DNA of 20,138 nt, from the NCBI GenBank assembly GCA_002471345.1, contig DKPS01000274.1, positions 1-20,138 of the forward strand, in the 5' to 3' direction. This document shows, piece after piece, positions 1 to 7,412 of the stretch. How positions within the stretch are numbered: position 1 is the stretch's first letter; each line of letters opens with the position of its first letter. The DNA comes from Saprospiraceae bacterium UBA7328. GTDB taxonomy: Bacteria > Bacteroidota > Bacteroidia > Chitinophagales > Saprospiraceae. The notes under the pieces are model-generated. The model had not been told where the DNA came from and made no database searches. It worked only from the letters and a program-made list of their open reading frames with translations. A program made the position numbers and the translations under genes.

Positions 1-142
1 TCTTAAGAATAGCAAGGCTTCACAACAATGATCATAAAAGCATAACTTAATAAGACTCTAAAGATCATTACTTATAATTTTTCTGTGTAAATAGTAATTT
101 TTGGAATTATCTATTTGATCTATAGGATGAATAGAAATTAAG

Positions 143-2317
143 TCAATAGTCGATTTTATTAATAAGATTATCCTTAACACCGACTATTCCGATGATGATA
201 AAAGATAGCATTAGTATAATTATGGCCCACTGACTCAATGTAGGAATTGGTTCAGGTGCACATTGGACTTCAGTACAGATAGGCTCAAATACGCTTGGCG
301 GCACTGTTGTAATCATTCCAAATTCGATAACTGATAGACTAGGTAATATCCCACTTTCTCTCCAGAAATCTAATTCATAAACACCTGTGGATGTTTCTAT
401 AATTCTTGTGCCTGATGTGCCTGTAATTGGTGGAATAGGACTAGTGCCTCCACATGAGCCGGTTAAATAAAAATTTGCAGATGTATTTATTCTGATATCC
501 AACCCAGAAGCTATGCTTCCTGTATTAGGAATTCTTAGCACATCATGAAAATAATAAGTGTTAGCTATGGTACAATTCAATGTGTCAGAACAACTACACG
601 GATCACTGAAAGTAATTTCATTATAGGAATTGAAGGTAAGAACAGATGGTAAGCATCGAAATGCCTCATCGGTTTTTAAATTTATATCTCTACCACCCGG
701 CCTTGCAACTGTGGTATATTCAAATGTACTATCAGTACCCGATTGGTTGAGCATACCTCCAGCACCAGCTCCTGTGCCGATTCCGCAACCACTCAAACTA
801 ATACTTCCTCCTCCTGTATTTACATCCACCATAGAATTATCTGTCATTATTCCACCTTCTTGTATGACGACATCTCCATTAGACGAAATATTGACAACCG
901 CAGCACCAGATGTAGAAATACCCCCTCCTGTGACATTCAAGTCACCGGCTGAACAAAGAATAGTTGATTTATCTGAAACGGACATTATAGTTTGAAGAAT
1001 GTCTATTGTGGCACCAGTAATATTTACTTCACCTGTTCCTGATGAGTTTATGCCACCACCATCAATAGTTACACTTCCCGTTGCTTCTATTTTTGTGTCA
1101 CCAGTAGTATGTATTCCTCCATTGACAACCATTAGATTGTTTTCAACTAAAATTTGAAGTTCATTGGAAAATATACCATTTCCTGTAACCCTTAATTCAC
1201 TTGGTGTTTCTAGTACAACCTTTTCATTGTATGCTTGAATTCCATCAGTACCAACTACATCGTCAAAAACAATAAATTTGGCCTTTATGGTGATATTCCC
1301 ATTTGTACTCTCAACACTATTCCCGCTTATTAATGTTGAGTCGGAAGTAATTATTTCAATATCTCCACTTGTGGATCCTATTCCATTTTCTCTGACTTGA
1401 GCTTTAATAGCGGTTATTGCAATTTTTCCAGTAGTAGTAAATATACCTCCCTTACCAAGGTAAGCATCTCCAGTTAGATTTAAAATTATAGTTCCAGTTG
1501 TTGCTCTGAGTCCATTACCTCCATGAGAATAATTATTGGGGTCATACAACGGATAGTAATTTACACTATTGATCTCTATATTTCCTGTAACAGTATTTAT
1601 ACCCTCTCCTTGAACTTCAATATCCCCAAGGGGTGTATTTACAATCACATCACCACCATTCGTCCTGATACCACTTCCTATAATATTTAATGTGCTTGCA
1701 TCAATCTCTACATTGGCGCCATTAGTTTCTACACCAACTCCTTTAATAAATGTAGAATCAGTTGACATGAATTGCACTATACCTGTTCCTGTTATTAGGC
1801 CTCCATAATCTACAGTGATTTTGTTAGCGTTAACCATTACACTTCCACCTACAGTATGTATCGATTCTCCAATGGTGAAAAAATTATCCGCTACTAGAGC
1901 GACAATATTTATCTGATTTGTACTACCCATTATTGCCAATGAGGCATTACCTGATGATTCCAATGTCAAAGTTCGATTTGGAGTAGAAGGTTCAAAAGTT
2001 CCGGGAGCAAAGAAAACATCGCCAGAAGTAGTTTTTATTATTACATTTCCAGAAACCAATGCAGCATTGAGTGTTACATCCGTTAACTGTGCATCAGTTC
2101 CAGTAGGTGTAAATGTTGTGACTCCTCCGCTCATAGAAGACATAATATTGTTATCACCCACAATGGCACCCATGTCAGTAAAAAGACCAATGGTAATATC
2201 TTGACACAGGCTGTATGATGTACTAAAGACAAATAATAAAATGCATAGAAAGTAGGTATTAGGTCTATTCACAAAGGAGACGCTTTCATTATCAAATGGG
2301 CTATTCATTGTAAGCAT
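143..2317 (-). CDS. Exported beta-repeat surface protein with IPTL-CTERM sorting tail
   Basis: This is a probable surface or secreted structural/adhesin-like protein of 724 residues. A hydrophobic signal peptide lies at about residues 22-39, ending near SLCQ. Residues about 60-520 are a long run of imperfect 20-26 residue units with the pattern G-x-G-[IV]-x-T-x-x-G followed by alternating hydrophobic residues, as expected of a beta-helix or beta-solenoid. A distinct Cys-containing C-terminal region (about 555-690) follows. The tail is IPTL-CTERM: I691-P-T-L-S-Q-W697, then a hydrophobic helix and a short charged end. In the family, this tail is processed by an exosortase-type enzyme (exosortase H is named for IPTLxxWG); here Ala follows the Trp instead of Gly, and no exosortase is in the window. 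A start at the second Met (2308) is equally possible. Function beyond surface display is unknown. Confidence 0.88.
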   Translation of the reverse strand: MLTMNSPFDNESVSFVNRPNTYFLCILLFVFSTSYSLCQDITIGLFTDMGAIVGDNNIMSSMSGGVTTFTPTGTDAQLTDVTLNAALVSGNVIIKTTSGDVFFAPGTFEPSTPNRTLTLESSGNASLAIMGSTNQINIVALVADNFFTIGESIHTVGGSVMVNANKITVDYGGLITGTGIVQFMSTDSTFIKGVGVETNGANVEIDASTLNIIGSGIRTNGGDVIVNTPLGDIEVQGEGINTVTGNIEINSVNYYPLYDPNNYSHGGNGLRATTGTIILNLTGDAYLGKGGIFTTTGKIAITAIKAQVRENGIGSTSGDIEIITSDSTLISGNSVESTNGNITIKAKFIVFDDVVGTDGIQAYNEKVVLETPSELRVTGNGIFSNELQILVENNLMVVNGGIHTTGDTKIEATGSVTIDGGGINSSGTGEVNITGATIDILQTIMSVSDKSTILCSAGDLNVTGGGISTSGAAVVNISSNGDVVIQEGGIMTDNSMVDVNTGGGSISLSGCGIGTGAGAGGMLNQSGTDSTFEYTTVARPGGRDINLKTDEAFRCLPSVLTFNSYNEITFSDPCSCSDTLNCTIANTYYFHDVLRIPNTGSIASGLDIRINTSANFYLTGSCGGTSPIPPITGTSGTRIIETSTGVYELDFWRESGILPSLSVIEFGMITTVPPSVFEPICTEVQCAPEPIPTLSQWAIIILMLSFIIIGIVGVKDNLINKIDY

Positions 2318-2330
2318 AACATAATTAATG

Positions 2331-2352
2331 TATTCTGTTGTTTGCCAGAATA
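2331..2352. promoter_or_regulatory. Inverted repeat before the IPTL-CTERM gene
   Basis: TATTCTG (2331-2337) and CAGAATA (2346-2352) form perfect 7-bp arms with an 8-base loop. The repeat sits 13 bases before the ATG at 2317, between the SnoaL-like gene and the surface-protein gene. No U-tract follows on the minus strand, so it is not a classic terminator. It could be an operator or an mRNA hairpin near the ribosome entry site. No function is shown by the sequence. Confidence 0.3.
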
Positions 2353-2386
2353 GAGCAGCTAAAACTTTGACTCGTGAAATCCAATT

Positions 2387-2785
2387 CTAGGCCTTCATCT
2401 TCATCAGCATATCTCCCATTTGTTGATGAATCATATTTACAGCTTTCAATGGCCTAACCATTACTTTGAAGTCAATGATTTGATCATTGTTGTCATATGA
2501 AATAATATCAACGCCATTAATTAAAATACCATCAATCTCTTTAGTAAATTCAAGTACAAAATTTCCTTTACCAATAACCTCTCTTATATATGTAAAGCCA
2601 TCTCCACCCAAAACCTTTGATGCAGCTGAAAGATATGCCATAGTAATTTGTTTGCCTTTTTGAGGTGTATGTACCACAGGAGAATGAAAGACCACATTGT
2701 CTGCCAGTAAGGTGTCAAGTAATTTAACATTGCCTGAAGACATGACTTCATGCCATTTTTTTAGTGCTTTTGGTTGCTTTCCCAT
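2387..2785 (-). CDS. SnoaL-like / NTF2-fold small protein
   Basis: This 132-residue cytoplasmic protein has the pattern of the SnoaL-like polyketide-cyclase/NTF2 fold. It has an N-terminal helix with KKWHEVMSSGN, then LLADNVVFHSPV, then alternating beta strands ending in DFKVMVRPLKAVN. The length is normal for the fold. Family members are cone-shaped barrels that bind small hydrophobic ligands or act as isomerases, cyclases or limonene-epoxide-hydrolase-like enzymes. The sequence does not show which activity applies here. The gene follows the DUF5519-like membrane protein by 50 bases on the same strand and is probably co-transcribed with it. There is no signal peptide or membrane segment. The fold is fairly secure; the substrate is unknown. 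Confidence 0.8.
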   Translation of the reverse strand: MGKQPKALKKWHEVMSSGNVKLLDTLLADNVVFHSPVVHTPQKGKQITMAYLSAASKVLGGDGFTYIREVIGKGNFVLEFTKEIDGILINGVDIISYDNNDQIIDFKVMVRPLKAVNMIHQQMGDMLMKMKA

Positions 2786-2835
2786 CTGTCGATTTTAGAA
2801 CTTATAGTTTTTTACGAATTCTTGCTTTTCATAAC

Positions 2836-3513
2836 TCATCTTGCATACACCACTGAAGCTGCTAAAATAGATTCAATCACTTTAAGATCCTCTTTATCTC
2901 TTGGAGAATAAATAAGGACATATGTTTTGACAGGAATGAACTTGCCTGCTAGAGGATGCAATTCCCCCCAACCTGAGTCAATTACTTTCTTAGCATCTGA
3001 AGGGCTGAGGATCATATGCATGGATCCATCTATTTGGTGTATATGTGCTATTTCTCCATTCGCACATGGACAAGAATTTCCAGATTCTGGATTCCTGAGC
3101 CAAATTGCCTTGTTTCTTTTTTCGAATTGACTTAAATCATAATTGAGATCCTTGTTGTGAGATTCTACCATTTGGTCAAAAGTCTTTTGCAAACTTTCTT
3201 TGATTGTATCATTCCGTATTTGATTAAGTTGTCTATGTGGAACGGGATGTTTGGCTATTACAGGTCTTTCACCATTTCGATGAGGCAAGGAATCTATATC
3301 AGCTTTATCACAATTACTTCCTATATCACCCTCAAAGTATTTTGATGAAAATGGATTCCTTTTGAATGGTCTAATCGCTGTTACTATTAACCACCCAAAA
3401 ATATTATATGGCACTCCTCCTTTGCCTAATTTCTTCCATTTTCTAAAATCGATAATTGACCAGATCAAGAGACAAAGGAAAAAGACCGATATAAGTGTTA
3501 ATGTAAAACTCAT
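2836..3513 (-). CDS. Membrane-anchored 'luciferase' (DUF5519-like) domain protein
   Basis: This 225-residue protein begins with a transmembrane helix (about residues 4-22) followed by a basic stretch RKWKKLGKGG, and may have a second membrane segment at about 36-49. The C-terminal half (about 84-225) matches the domain named Luciferase/DUF5519. Its marks are KHPVPHRQ at 88-95, AHIH at 155-158, IDGSMHM at 161-167, SGWGELHPLAG at 180-190 and a closing YSPRDKEDL segment. The conserved His residues (H89, H93, H156, H158, H166, H186) suggest a metal or substrate site, but no reaction is established for bacterial members that I can name. The family name does not mean it emits light. The gene lies between the GH3 gene and the SnoaL-like gene on the same strand. 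Confidence 0.72.
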   Translation of the reverse strand: MSFTLTLISVFFLCLLIWSIIDFRKWKKLGKGGVPYNIFGWLIVTAIRPFKRNPFSSKYFEGDIGSNCDKADIDSLPHRNGERPVIAKHPVPHRQLNQIRNDTIKESLQKTFDQMVESHNKDLNYDLSQFEKRNKAIWLRNPESGNSCPCANGEIAHIHQIDGSMHMILSPSDAKKVIDSGWGELHPLAGKFIPVKTYVLIYSPRDKEDLKVIESILAASVVYAR

Positions 3514-3523
3514 GATGTCTAGA

Positions 3524-3662
3524 TTATGTGGAAGTTTTCTTTGAATACTTAATCAATACTAAACCTAAATAAAATAAAATGACTTGTACACCATGAAGAA
3601 TGTAAACAGCTTTATCATCTATAGCCCCTCCCCAGACTTCGGATAATCCTTGAGTAGATCAT
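3524..3662 (-). pseudogene. Possible frameshifted small membrane-protein gene
   Basis: An ATG at 3660-3662 opens MIYSRIIRSLGRG, which stops after 15 codons. Another frame, open from 3658 to 3527 with no start codon of its own, encodes AIDDKAVYILHGVQVILF, then YLGLVLIKYSKKTST and a TAA at 3524-3526. That is one clear transmembrane helix with a Lys-rich end. Removing a single G from the GGGG run near 3610 would join the two into a protein of about 45 residues. This may be a decayed gene, a sequencing indel, or chance. It lies in the 163-base gap between the GH3 gene and the DUF5519-like gene. Confidence 0.28.
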
Positions 3663-3676
3663 CTAAAACTACTAGA

Positions 3677-5629
3677 TTAGCGATAAGACAACCCAAATCC
3701 AAAGGAATAAAGAGGGTTCTTACTATCATAAGGTAAGTCTTCAAATTGATTCTCCACTGCCTCTACCGAAGATGGAATTTCTATAGGAAGCTTACCTGTA
3801 GGTTTATATCTGCCATAAATCAGTTCAAGAATGATTTCGTCATCATTTTCAAAATCTGCAATCACCGCTTTACTAGCTTCATTAATATCAGGAATCACTG
3901 GAGGCCTACCCAAGCTCATGATCGTAATAGTAGGTTTAGAGTTGATTAACTCTAATAACTCTTTCTTCTCTCCCTCAGGAAAATCTAACCTTCCCTGAGG
4001 GAACATACTTTCCATAAACCCGGCTCCTCCATCAGGAGAAAGGGACGTAGGAGTCTTCAATTTTAAAACTACAAAATCTGCTTTGTCAGGGCTTGATACA
4101 AGAGTTCCAAAATCAATAGATAGGTCTTGGTCCATTCCCTCTACATACAACTTAGTCTCTTCAGAAAGAGGTAAAATGTTATTCTCATTTTTAAGTAATA
4201 CCATTGACTTTCTTTGTGCAGATTTACCTTTCTCTCGATTTGTTTCATTATTGAAAATCGATAGATTAGATTCATCTAAATATGGATTGTCAAACAAGCC
4301 GAGTATAAATTTTTCTCTAAGAATTCTTCTCGCAGAAACATCTATTCGACTTTCAGATATTTTTCCATCATTTACAAGTTGAACAACTAATTCTGGCCGA
4401 GACTCTCCTCCCATCATGTCGTTTCCGGCAGTAAGAATTTTTTCTACTCTTTCTTTCTCAGATAGATGTTCGACTCCCCAAGCAGAGGCTTTTTTTATCC
4501 TAAGATCAGTCACCAATGCCCAATCAGTGCAAATAATTCCATCAAACTTTAATGAATCTCTGAGTAGGTCTGTTATTATTTCTTTGTTAAAAGCAAATCC
4601 TACATTCTCACTAGTTTGATCATTCGGAATCCCATAATATGGCATGATCTGTGATGTCCCAGCAGGGAATGCTCCTTTTATAAATGGTATAAGATGATAG
4701 TCAAAATTATTACCAGGATAAGCCTGTCCTTTACCGGATGCAAAATGTGCATCCCACCCATCTTCTTGAGGCCCTCCACCAGAAAAATGCTTGGTCATAC
4801 AAGCAACACTTGAAGTTCCTAAACTATCACCCTGAAATCCAAGAATATATGCTTTAGTAAGTTTAGCAGCTAATTCAGCGTCCTCGCCAAAAGTACCATT
4901 AACCCTTGTCCAACGAGGTTCTGTACCAAGGTCCGCCATAGGGTGAAGGGCCAATCGTAAACCCAGAGCTAGATATTCTTGTCGAGCAATGTCTCCAAAT
5001 TCCTTTACAATAGCAGTATCTCCAATTGCTCCAAATCCAAGTTGAGAGGGCCATCGGGTGAAAAACCGAGTTCCTACAGCTGTTCCAATTGCGGAGCCTT
5101 TTCCATGTCGAGGGTCTGTAGCCAAAGTAATAGGGATGCCCAATCGGGTACGTTCTGCCATTTTCTGGACGTCGTTGTGCCACATTAACCCTTCTTCGGC
5201 TTGAGCCACTGCCAAAATATTAAAATGATTCATTTTTTTCTCCAACATCATCTTCGATGTGGTTTCCAACATAAACGAAAATGGGTTGCTAGGAGAAGGG
5301 ATTTCGAAAAGAGAACCATCTTCTTTCATTATGGTCATCTGGATAAACATCAAACCAGCCTTTTCTTCTAGAGTCATTTGGGAGAGTAAGTCAGTTACTC
5401 TGTTTTCAATAGATGATCTTTGATCTTCATATACATCTAGAACACCATTCTTATTTAAGTCTCGATAAGAATAGCCCTCGTATGATAGGGTAGGTGCTTC
5501 TATTCCCTGAAGGGCAAGTGTTTTACTAGAATCAAGATTCCATTTAATATAGAAACCTATGAGCGCAACTATAATTATGAGAATGATACTTCCCAAAACG
5601 TAACTCAAGATTTTGAATGCTTTTTTCAT
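3677..5629 (-). CDS. Glycoside hydrolase family 3 protein, membrane-anchored (beta-glucosidase-like)
   Basis: This is a GH3 glycosidase of 650 residues that probably removes terminal beta-linked sugars from oligosaccharides in the periplasm. An N-terminal hydrophobic helix (about residues 8-28) acts as anchor or uncleaved signal. An EF-hand-like loop D57-L-N-K-N-G-V-L-D-V-Y-E68 follows, then the usual family opening LLSQMTLEEKAGLMF. The (beta/alpha)8 domain contains EPRWTRVNGTFGED (238-250), the substrate-binding K280-H281 and the nucleophile motif CTDW with D369. The second alpha/beta domain runs to the end, where YSFGFGLSYR closes the protein, so there is no fibronectin-type third domain. 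The acid/base Glu cannot be assigned by eye. Its ATG overlaps a TAA as TAATG, hinting at coupling to an upstream frame. Substrate is not predictable. Confidence 0.9.
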   Translation of the reverse strand: MKKAFKILSYVLGSIILIIIVALIGFYIKWNLDSSKTLALQGIEAPTLSYEGYSYRDLNKNGVLDVYEDQRSSIENRVTDLLSQMTLEEKAGLMFIQMTIMKEDGSLFEIPSPSNPFSFMLETTSKMMLEKKMNHFNILAVAQAEEGLMWHNDVQKMAERTRLGIPITLATDPRHGKGSAIGTAVGTRFFTRWPSQLGFGAIGDTAIVKEFGDIARQEYLALGLRLALHPMADLGTEPRWTRVNGTFGEDAELAAKLTKAYILGFQGDSLGTSSVACMTKHFSGGGPQEDGWDAHFASGKGQAYPGNNFDYHLIPFIKGAFPAGTSQIMPYYGIPNDQTSENVGFAFNKEIITDLLRDSLKFDGIICTDWALVTDLRIKKASAWGVEHLSEKERVEKILTAGNDMMGGESRPELVVQLVNDGKISESRIDVSARRILREKFILGLFDNPYLDESNLSIFNNETNREKGKSAQRKSMVLLKNENNILPLSEETKLYVEGMDQDLSIDFGTLVSSPDKADFVVLKLKTPTSLSPDGGAGFMESMFPQGRLDFPEGEKKELLELINSKPTITIMSLGRPPVIPDINEASKAVIADFENDDEIILELIYGRYKPTGKLPIEIPSSVEAVENQFEDLPYDSKNPLYSFGFGLSYR

Positions 5630-5631
5630 TA

Positions 5632-5736
5632 TGTCTTAATTTTATCAGAATCGTTTTGGTTTAAAATGGCTTGGATCATTTCAATTTTACCAGCTTTGCT
5701 CGATTTATGTAGTTTTCCATCTTTATATCCACCTTC
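5632..5736 (-). other. Short open frame coupled to the GH3 start (TAATG)
   Basis: After a TGA inside the end of the methyltransferase gene, a different frame stays open for 35 codons, ending in TAA at 5629-5631 that shares one base with the GH3 ATG. It encodes a Lys-rich peptide including KLHKSSKAGKIEMIQAIL. The only ATG in it (5677-5679) would give 16 residues. It may be a leader peptide, the remnant of a lost gene's C-terminus, or chance. I do not recognise it. Confidence 0.22.
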
Positions 5737-6166
5737 TCACATGACTTTTGTAAGTCAAGTAACTATCTCCAAAGAATTTTTCCAAATTTTTCTCCTCAAA
5801 AGGTATATACCAAAAATTGGAAAGTAGAAAAAAGAATACAACTGGAATAATTGCTGCAACATTACCAAATAATGTGGCAGCATCCAATAAGACAAGAGTG
5901 AATCCTAGATAAATTGGATTTCTTGAATATTTGAAGAAACCATTTGTAATGAGTTTATTGGGCTGTTTAAATGTATTGATCTCCGTTCGAATTTTGCGGT
6001 ATTGATTGAGAGTAGTAAACAAACTGAGAAACCCTATCATTATTGGAAGAATTCCTAAAAGGTTAAGGGGTGATTTTAACCAATAGTCTATTGGAAATAT
6101 GCTATTTAGAATAAACATCACGACAAGACATAATAAAAAGAGAATAGGTGGCACTAGTTTTTGCAT
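5723..6166 (-). CDS. ICMT/PEMT-type membrane methyltransferase
   Basis: This 147-residue integral membrane protein has helices at about residues 5-23, 33-51, 86-99 and 102-120. It carries the family signature: NGFFKYSRNPIYLGF (75-89), with R-N-P-x-Y, and a C-terminal EEKNLEKFFGDSYLTYKSHVRRWI-like block (124-147) in which the Glu pair, FG-x-x-Y and RRW are typical. This is the isoprenylcysteine O-methyltransferase / phospholipid methyltransferase superfamily, which uses S-adenosylmethionine. Bacteria lack the prenylated CaaX proteins of eukaryotes, so the bacterial substrate is not known; lipids or small molecules are likely. It follows the ferric-reductase-like gene by about 80 bases on the same strand, so shared transcription and control by the nearby MarR protein are plausible. 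Confidence 0.85.
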   Translation of the reverse strand: MQKLVPPILFLLCLVVMFILNSIFPIDYWLKSPLNLLGILPIMIGFLSLFTTLNQYRKIRTEINTFKQPNKLITNGFFKYSRNPIYLGFTLVLLDAATLFGNVAAIIPVVFFFLLSNFWYIPFEEKNLEKFFGDSYLTYKSHVRRWI

Positions 6167-6249
6167 TGGTATGATTTTATTATTTATTTCTTCTTGAGAT
6201 GTGGGTTGTATTTGTTGTATGATTCAACCCAATTTTTTTGTAAAAAGCA

Positions 6250-6840
6250 TTATTGTTTTTGTTGGTAATGTTTCCAAATTCGATAAATCGAGAAGATAAT
6301 GACTGGAGAGAAATGGACTAAAGCTGGTTTCCAGTGTGGATCTTGAACATTGACAAGGGCCCAGTGTAAAAAAGCCATTATAGCTGCTAAATACACCCAT
6401 CTCTGGAGTTTTTTCCAACTAACTCCCATTCTTCGAACGGCCGCATCTGTGCTTGTCATAGCTAATGGAATGAAAACAAAAAAAGCAATCCATCCCGTTA
6501 AGATTCCTATTTCAAAAAATTCATTGACTACTTTTTCCAAGGGTATTTCAATTAAGTAGAAAATTGTATGGAGCAGTGTATAAGCAAATGCCCCTACTCC
6601 AAAAAATCGCCTATTTCTAACAAGCCATTTGCCTACTTTTCCTTTTGGAAATATCATTGCTACTGGAGTAGCAATTAATGAGATTACTAAAAAACGTCCA
6701 GCAAATTCTCCCGTCAAATGCATAAGCATATCGTAATCAGCTTCTCCTGCCAAAAATTTTGTTGTAGCGCCAATTCCTGGAATTGCAAGGATTACCCACA
6801 GAATATATTTGCCAGTGAAGAATGATATTATTTTGTCTAT
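6250..6840 (-). CDS. Ferric-reductase-like / MsrQ-like haem membrane protein, start unclear
   Basis: This is a ferric-reductase-like transmembrane-domain protein, resembling MsrQ/YedZ haem b electron carriers. The first standard start codons are TTG at 6753 and ATG at 6729. However, the frame is open back to a TAG at 6859-6861 and encodes IDKIISFFTGKYILWVIL and AIPGIGATTKF, a normal first helix of this family. I therefore place the start at or near ATA 6840; there is no ATG, GTG or TTG before 6753. Candidate haem ligands, numbered from TTG 6753, are H12 (MHLTGEF), H62 (LLHTIF) and H130 (FLHWAL). Four or five further helices follow. No MsrP reductase partner lies beside it; a methyltransferase does. 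A copy of the marR operator lies about 75 bases before the ATA. The gene may be intact with a rare start, mis-sequenced, or decaying. Confidence 0.75.
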   Translation of the reverse strand: MDKIISFFTGKYILWVILAIPGIGATTKFLAGEADYDMLMHLTGEFAGRFLVISLIATPVAMIFPKGKVGKWLVRNRRFFGVGAFAYTLLHTIFYLIEIPLEKVVNEFFEIGILTGWIAFFVFIPLAMTSTDAAVRRMGVSWKKLQRWVYLAAIMAFLHWALVNVQDPHWKPALVHFSPVIIFSIYRIWKHYQQKQ

Positions 6841-6912
6841 TTTTTGAGTTTCGTGCTTCTAAAACAATTGATTGAGCGTGATTTTTCTTCAATATTTAAT
6901 ATTGTATATCAA

Positions 6913-6931
6913 TAATTGATTTAGTCAATTA
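6913..6931. promoter_or_regulatory. Candidate MarR operator before the ferric-reductase-like gene
   Basis: TAATTGA and TCAATTA form perfect 7-bp arms around a 5-base spacer TTTAG. The 19-bp site matches the one before marR (7413-7431) at 15 of 19 positions and has the same arm and spacer lengths. It lies between the end of marR (6945) and the ferric-reductase-like gene. Overlapping palindromes sit beside it (TCAATNATTGA at 6909-6919, TCAATTAATTGA at 6925-6936). MarR dimers typically bind such sites; that this MarR binds here is inference. Confidence 0.6.
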
Positions 6932-6944
6932 ATTGAGCAAAAAA

Positions 6945-7370
6945 TTATTCATTCTTGATTATACGAAGTAAAACGCTTTTAAATATTTCAATATCTTTCT
7001 CTTCAATTTCAGCAAAAACATTGGCTATAACTTCTTGTTCGATTTCTTTTCCTTGTTCCACTACCAAGTATCCTTTTTTCGTCATGACAATATTTTTTTT
7101 TCGCCTATCTTCTATATTGGGAACTCGAATGATATATTTACTCTCTTCCAAATGATCTAAGTGCCTCATTATTGCTGATTTGTCTTTACCCGTAAACTCT
7201 GCGATATCATTTAATATGAGGTCATCTTTGGAAGAAATCAAATTCAACAATGCAAATTGAGGAAAATTAATATTCAATCCATTTTTGTTAAAAGACAATT
7301 TTAGATCCTTTACAAGCCATTTAAGACTTTGTGTCATTAACCTACCAATTGACTCATCTTTTTGATTCAT
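6945..7370 (-). CDS. MarR-family transcriptional regulator
   Basis: This 141-residue winged-helix DNA-binding protein is of normal MarR length. I chose the ATG at 7370 (MNQKDESIGRL); a TTG 10 codons upstream at 7400 is possible but adds nothing family-like. An N-terminal dimerisation helix (about 1-33) is followed by the helix-turn-helix with ILNDIAEFTGKDKSAIMRHLDHLEE and a wing containing VPNIEDRRKKNIV, where the D-R-R is typical. A C-terminal helix closes the dimer interface. There are no Cys residues, so thiol-based redox sensing is unlikely and a small-molecule ligand more likely. Matching inverted repeats before its own gene and before the next gene downstream suggest that it represses itself and the ferric-reductase/methyltransferase genes. 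Confidence 0.9.
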   Translation of the reverse strand: MNQKDESIGRLMTQSLKWLVKDLKLSFNKNGLNINFPQFALLNLISSKDDLILNDIAEFTGKDKSAIMRHLDHLEESKYIIRVPNIEDRRKKNIVMTKKGYLVVEQGKEIEQEVIANVFAEIEEKDIEIFKSVLLRIIKNE

Positions 7371-7412
7371 TTTTGATAATCTTGAATTGTTTAAATGCAA
7401 TAATAAACAATA

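Noticed and set aside
1..142. Possible end-of-gene or terminator at the left edge
   Set aside because: No convincing open frame, hairpin or T-run; it is simply AT-rich sequence after the IPTL-CTERM gene.
630..995. Plus-strand open frame of 121 codons with Pro-rich translation
   Set aside because: It is antisense to the repeat region of the IPTL-CTERM gene; the Pro/Thr richness is the reverse complement of Gly/Ser/Thr repeat codons.
143..2317. DNA tandem repeats or CRISPR-like array in the repeat gene
   Set aside because: The repetition is at protein-pattern level only; units vary in length and DNA sequence and there are no constant repeats with unique spacers.
2836..3513. A light-producing luciferase system
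   Set aside because: The domain shares only the name; there are no LuxA/LuxB-type or other bioluminescence genes in the window.
4899..5183. Minus-strand open frame of 94 codons
   Set aside because: It overlaps the GH3 gene in another frame, and the GH3 frame carries clear family motifs there.
6203..6240. Plus-strand terminator: GGGTTG and CAACCC arms followed by a T-run
   Set aside because: All genes here are on the minus strand, so the T-run is on the wrong side, and the 16-base loop is long. It lies inside the open tail after the ferric-reductase stop.
7371..7400. Longer MarR start at TTG 7400
   Set aside because: The extra residues are not family-like, and ATG 7370 gives the usual N-terminus and length.
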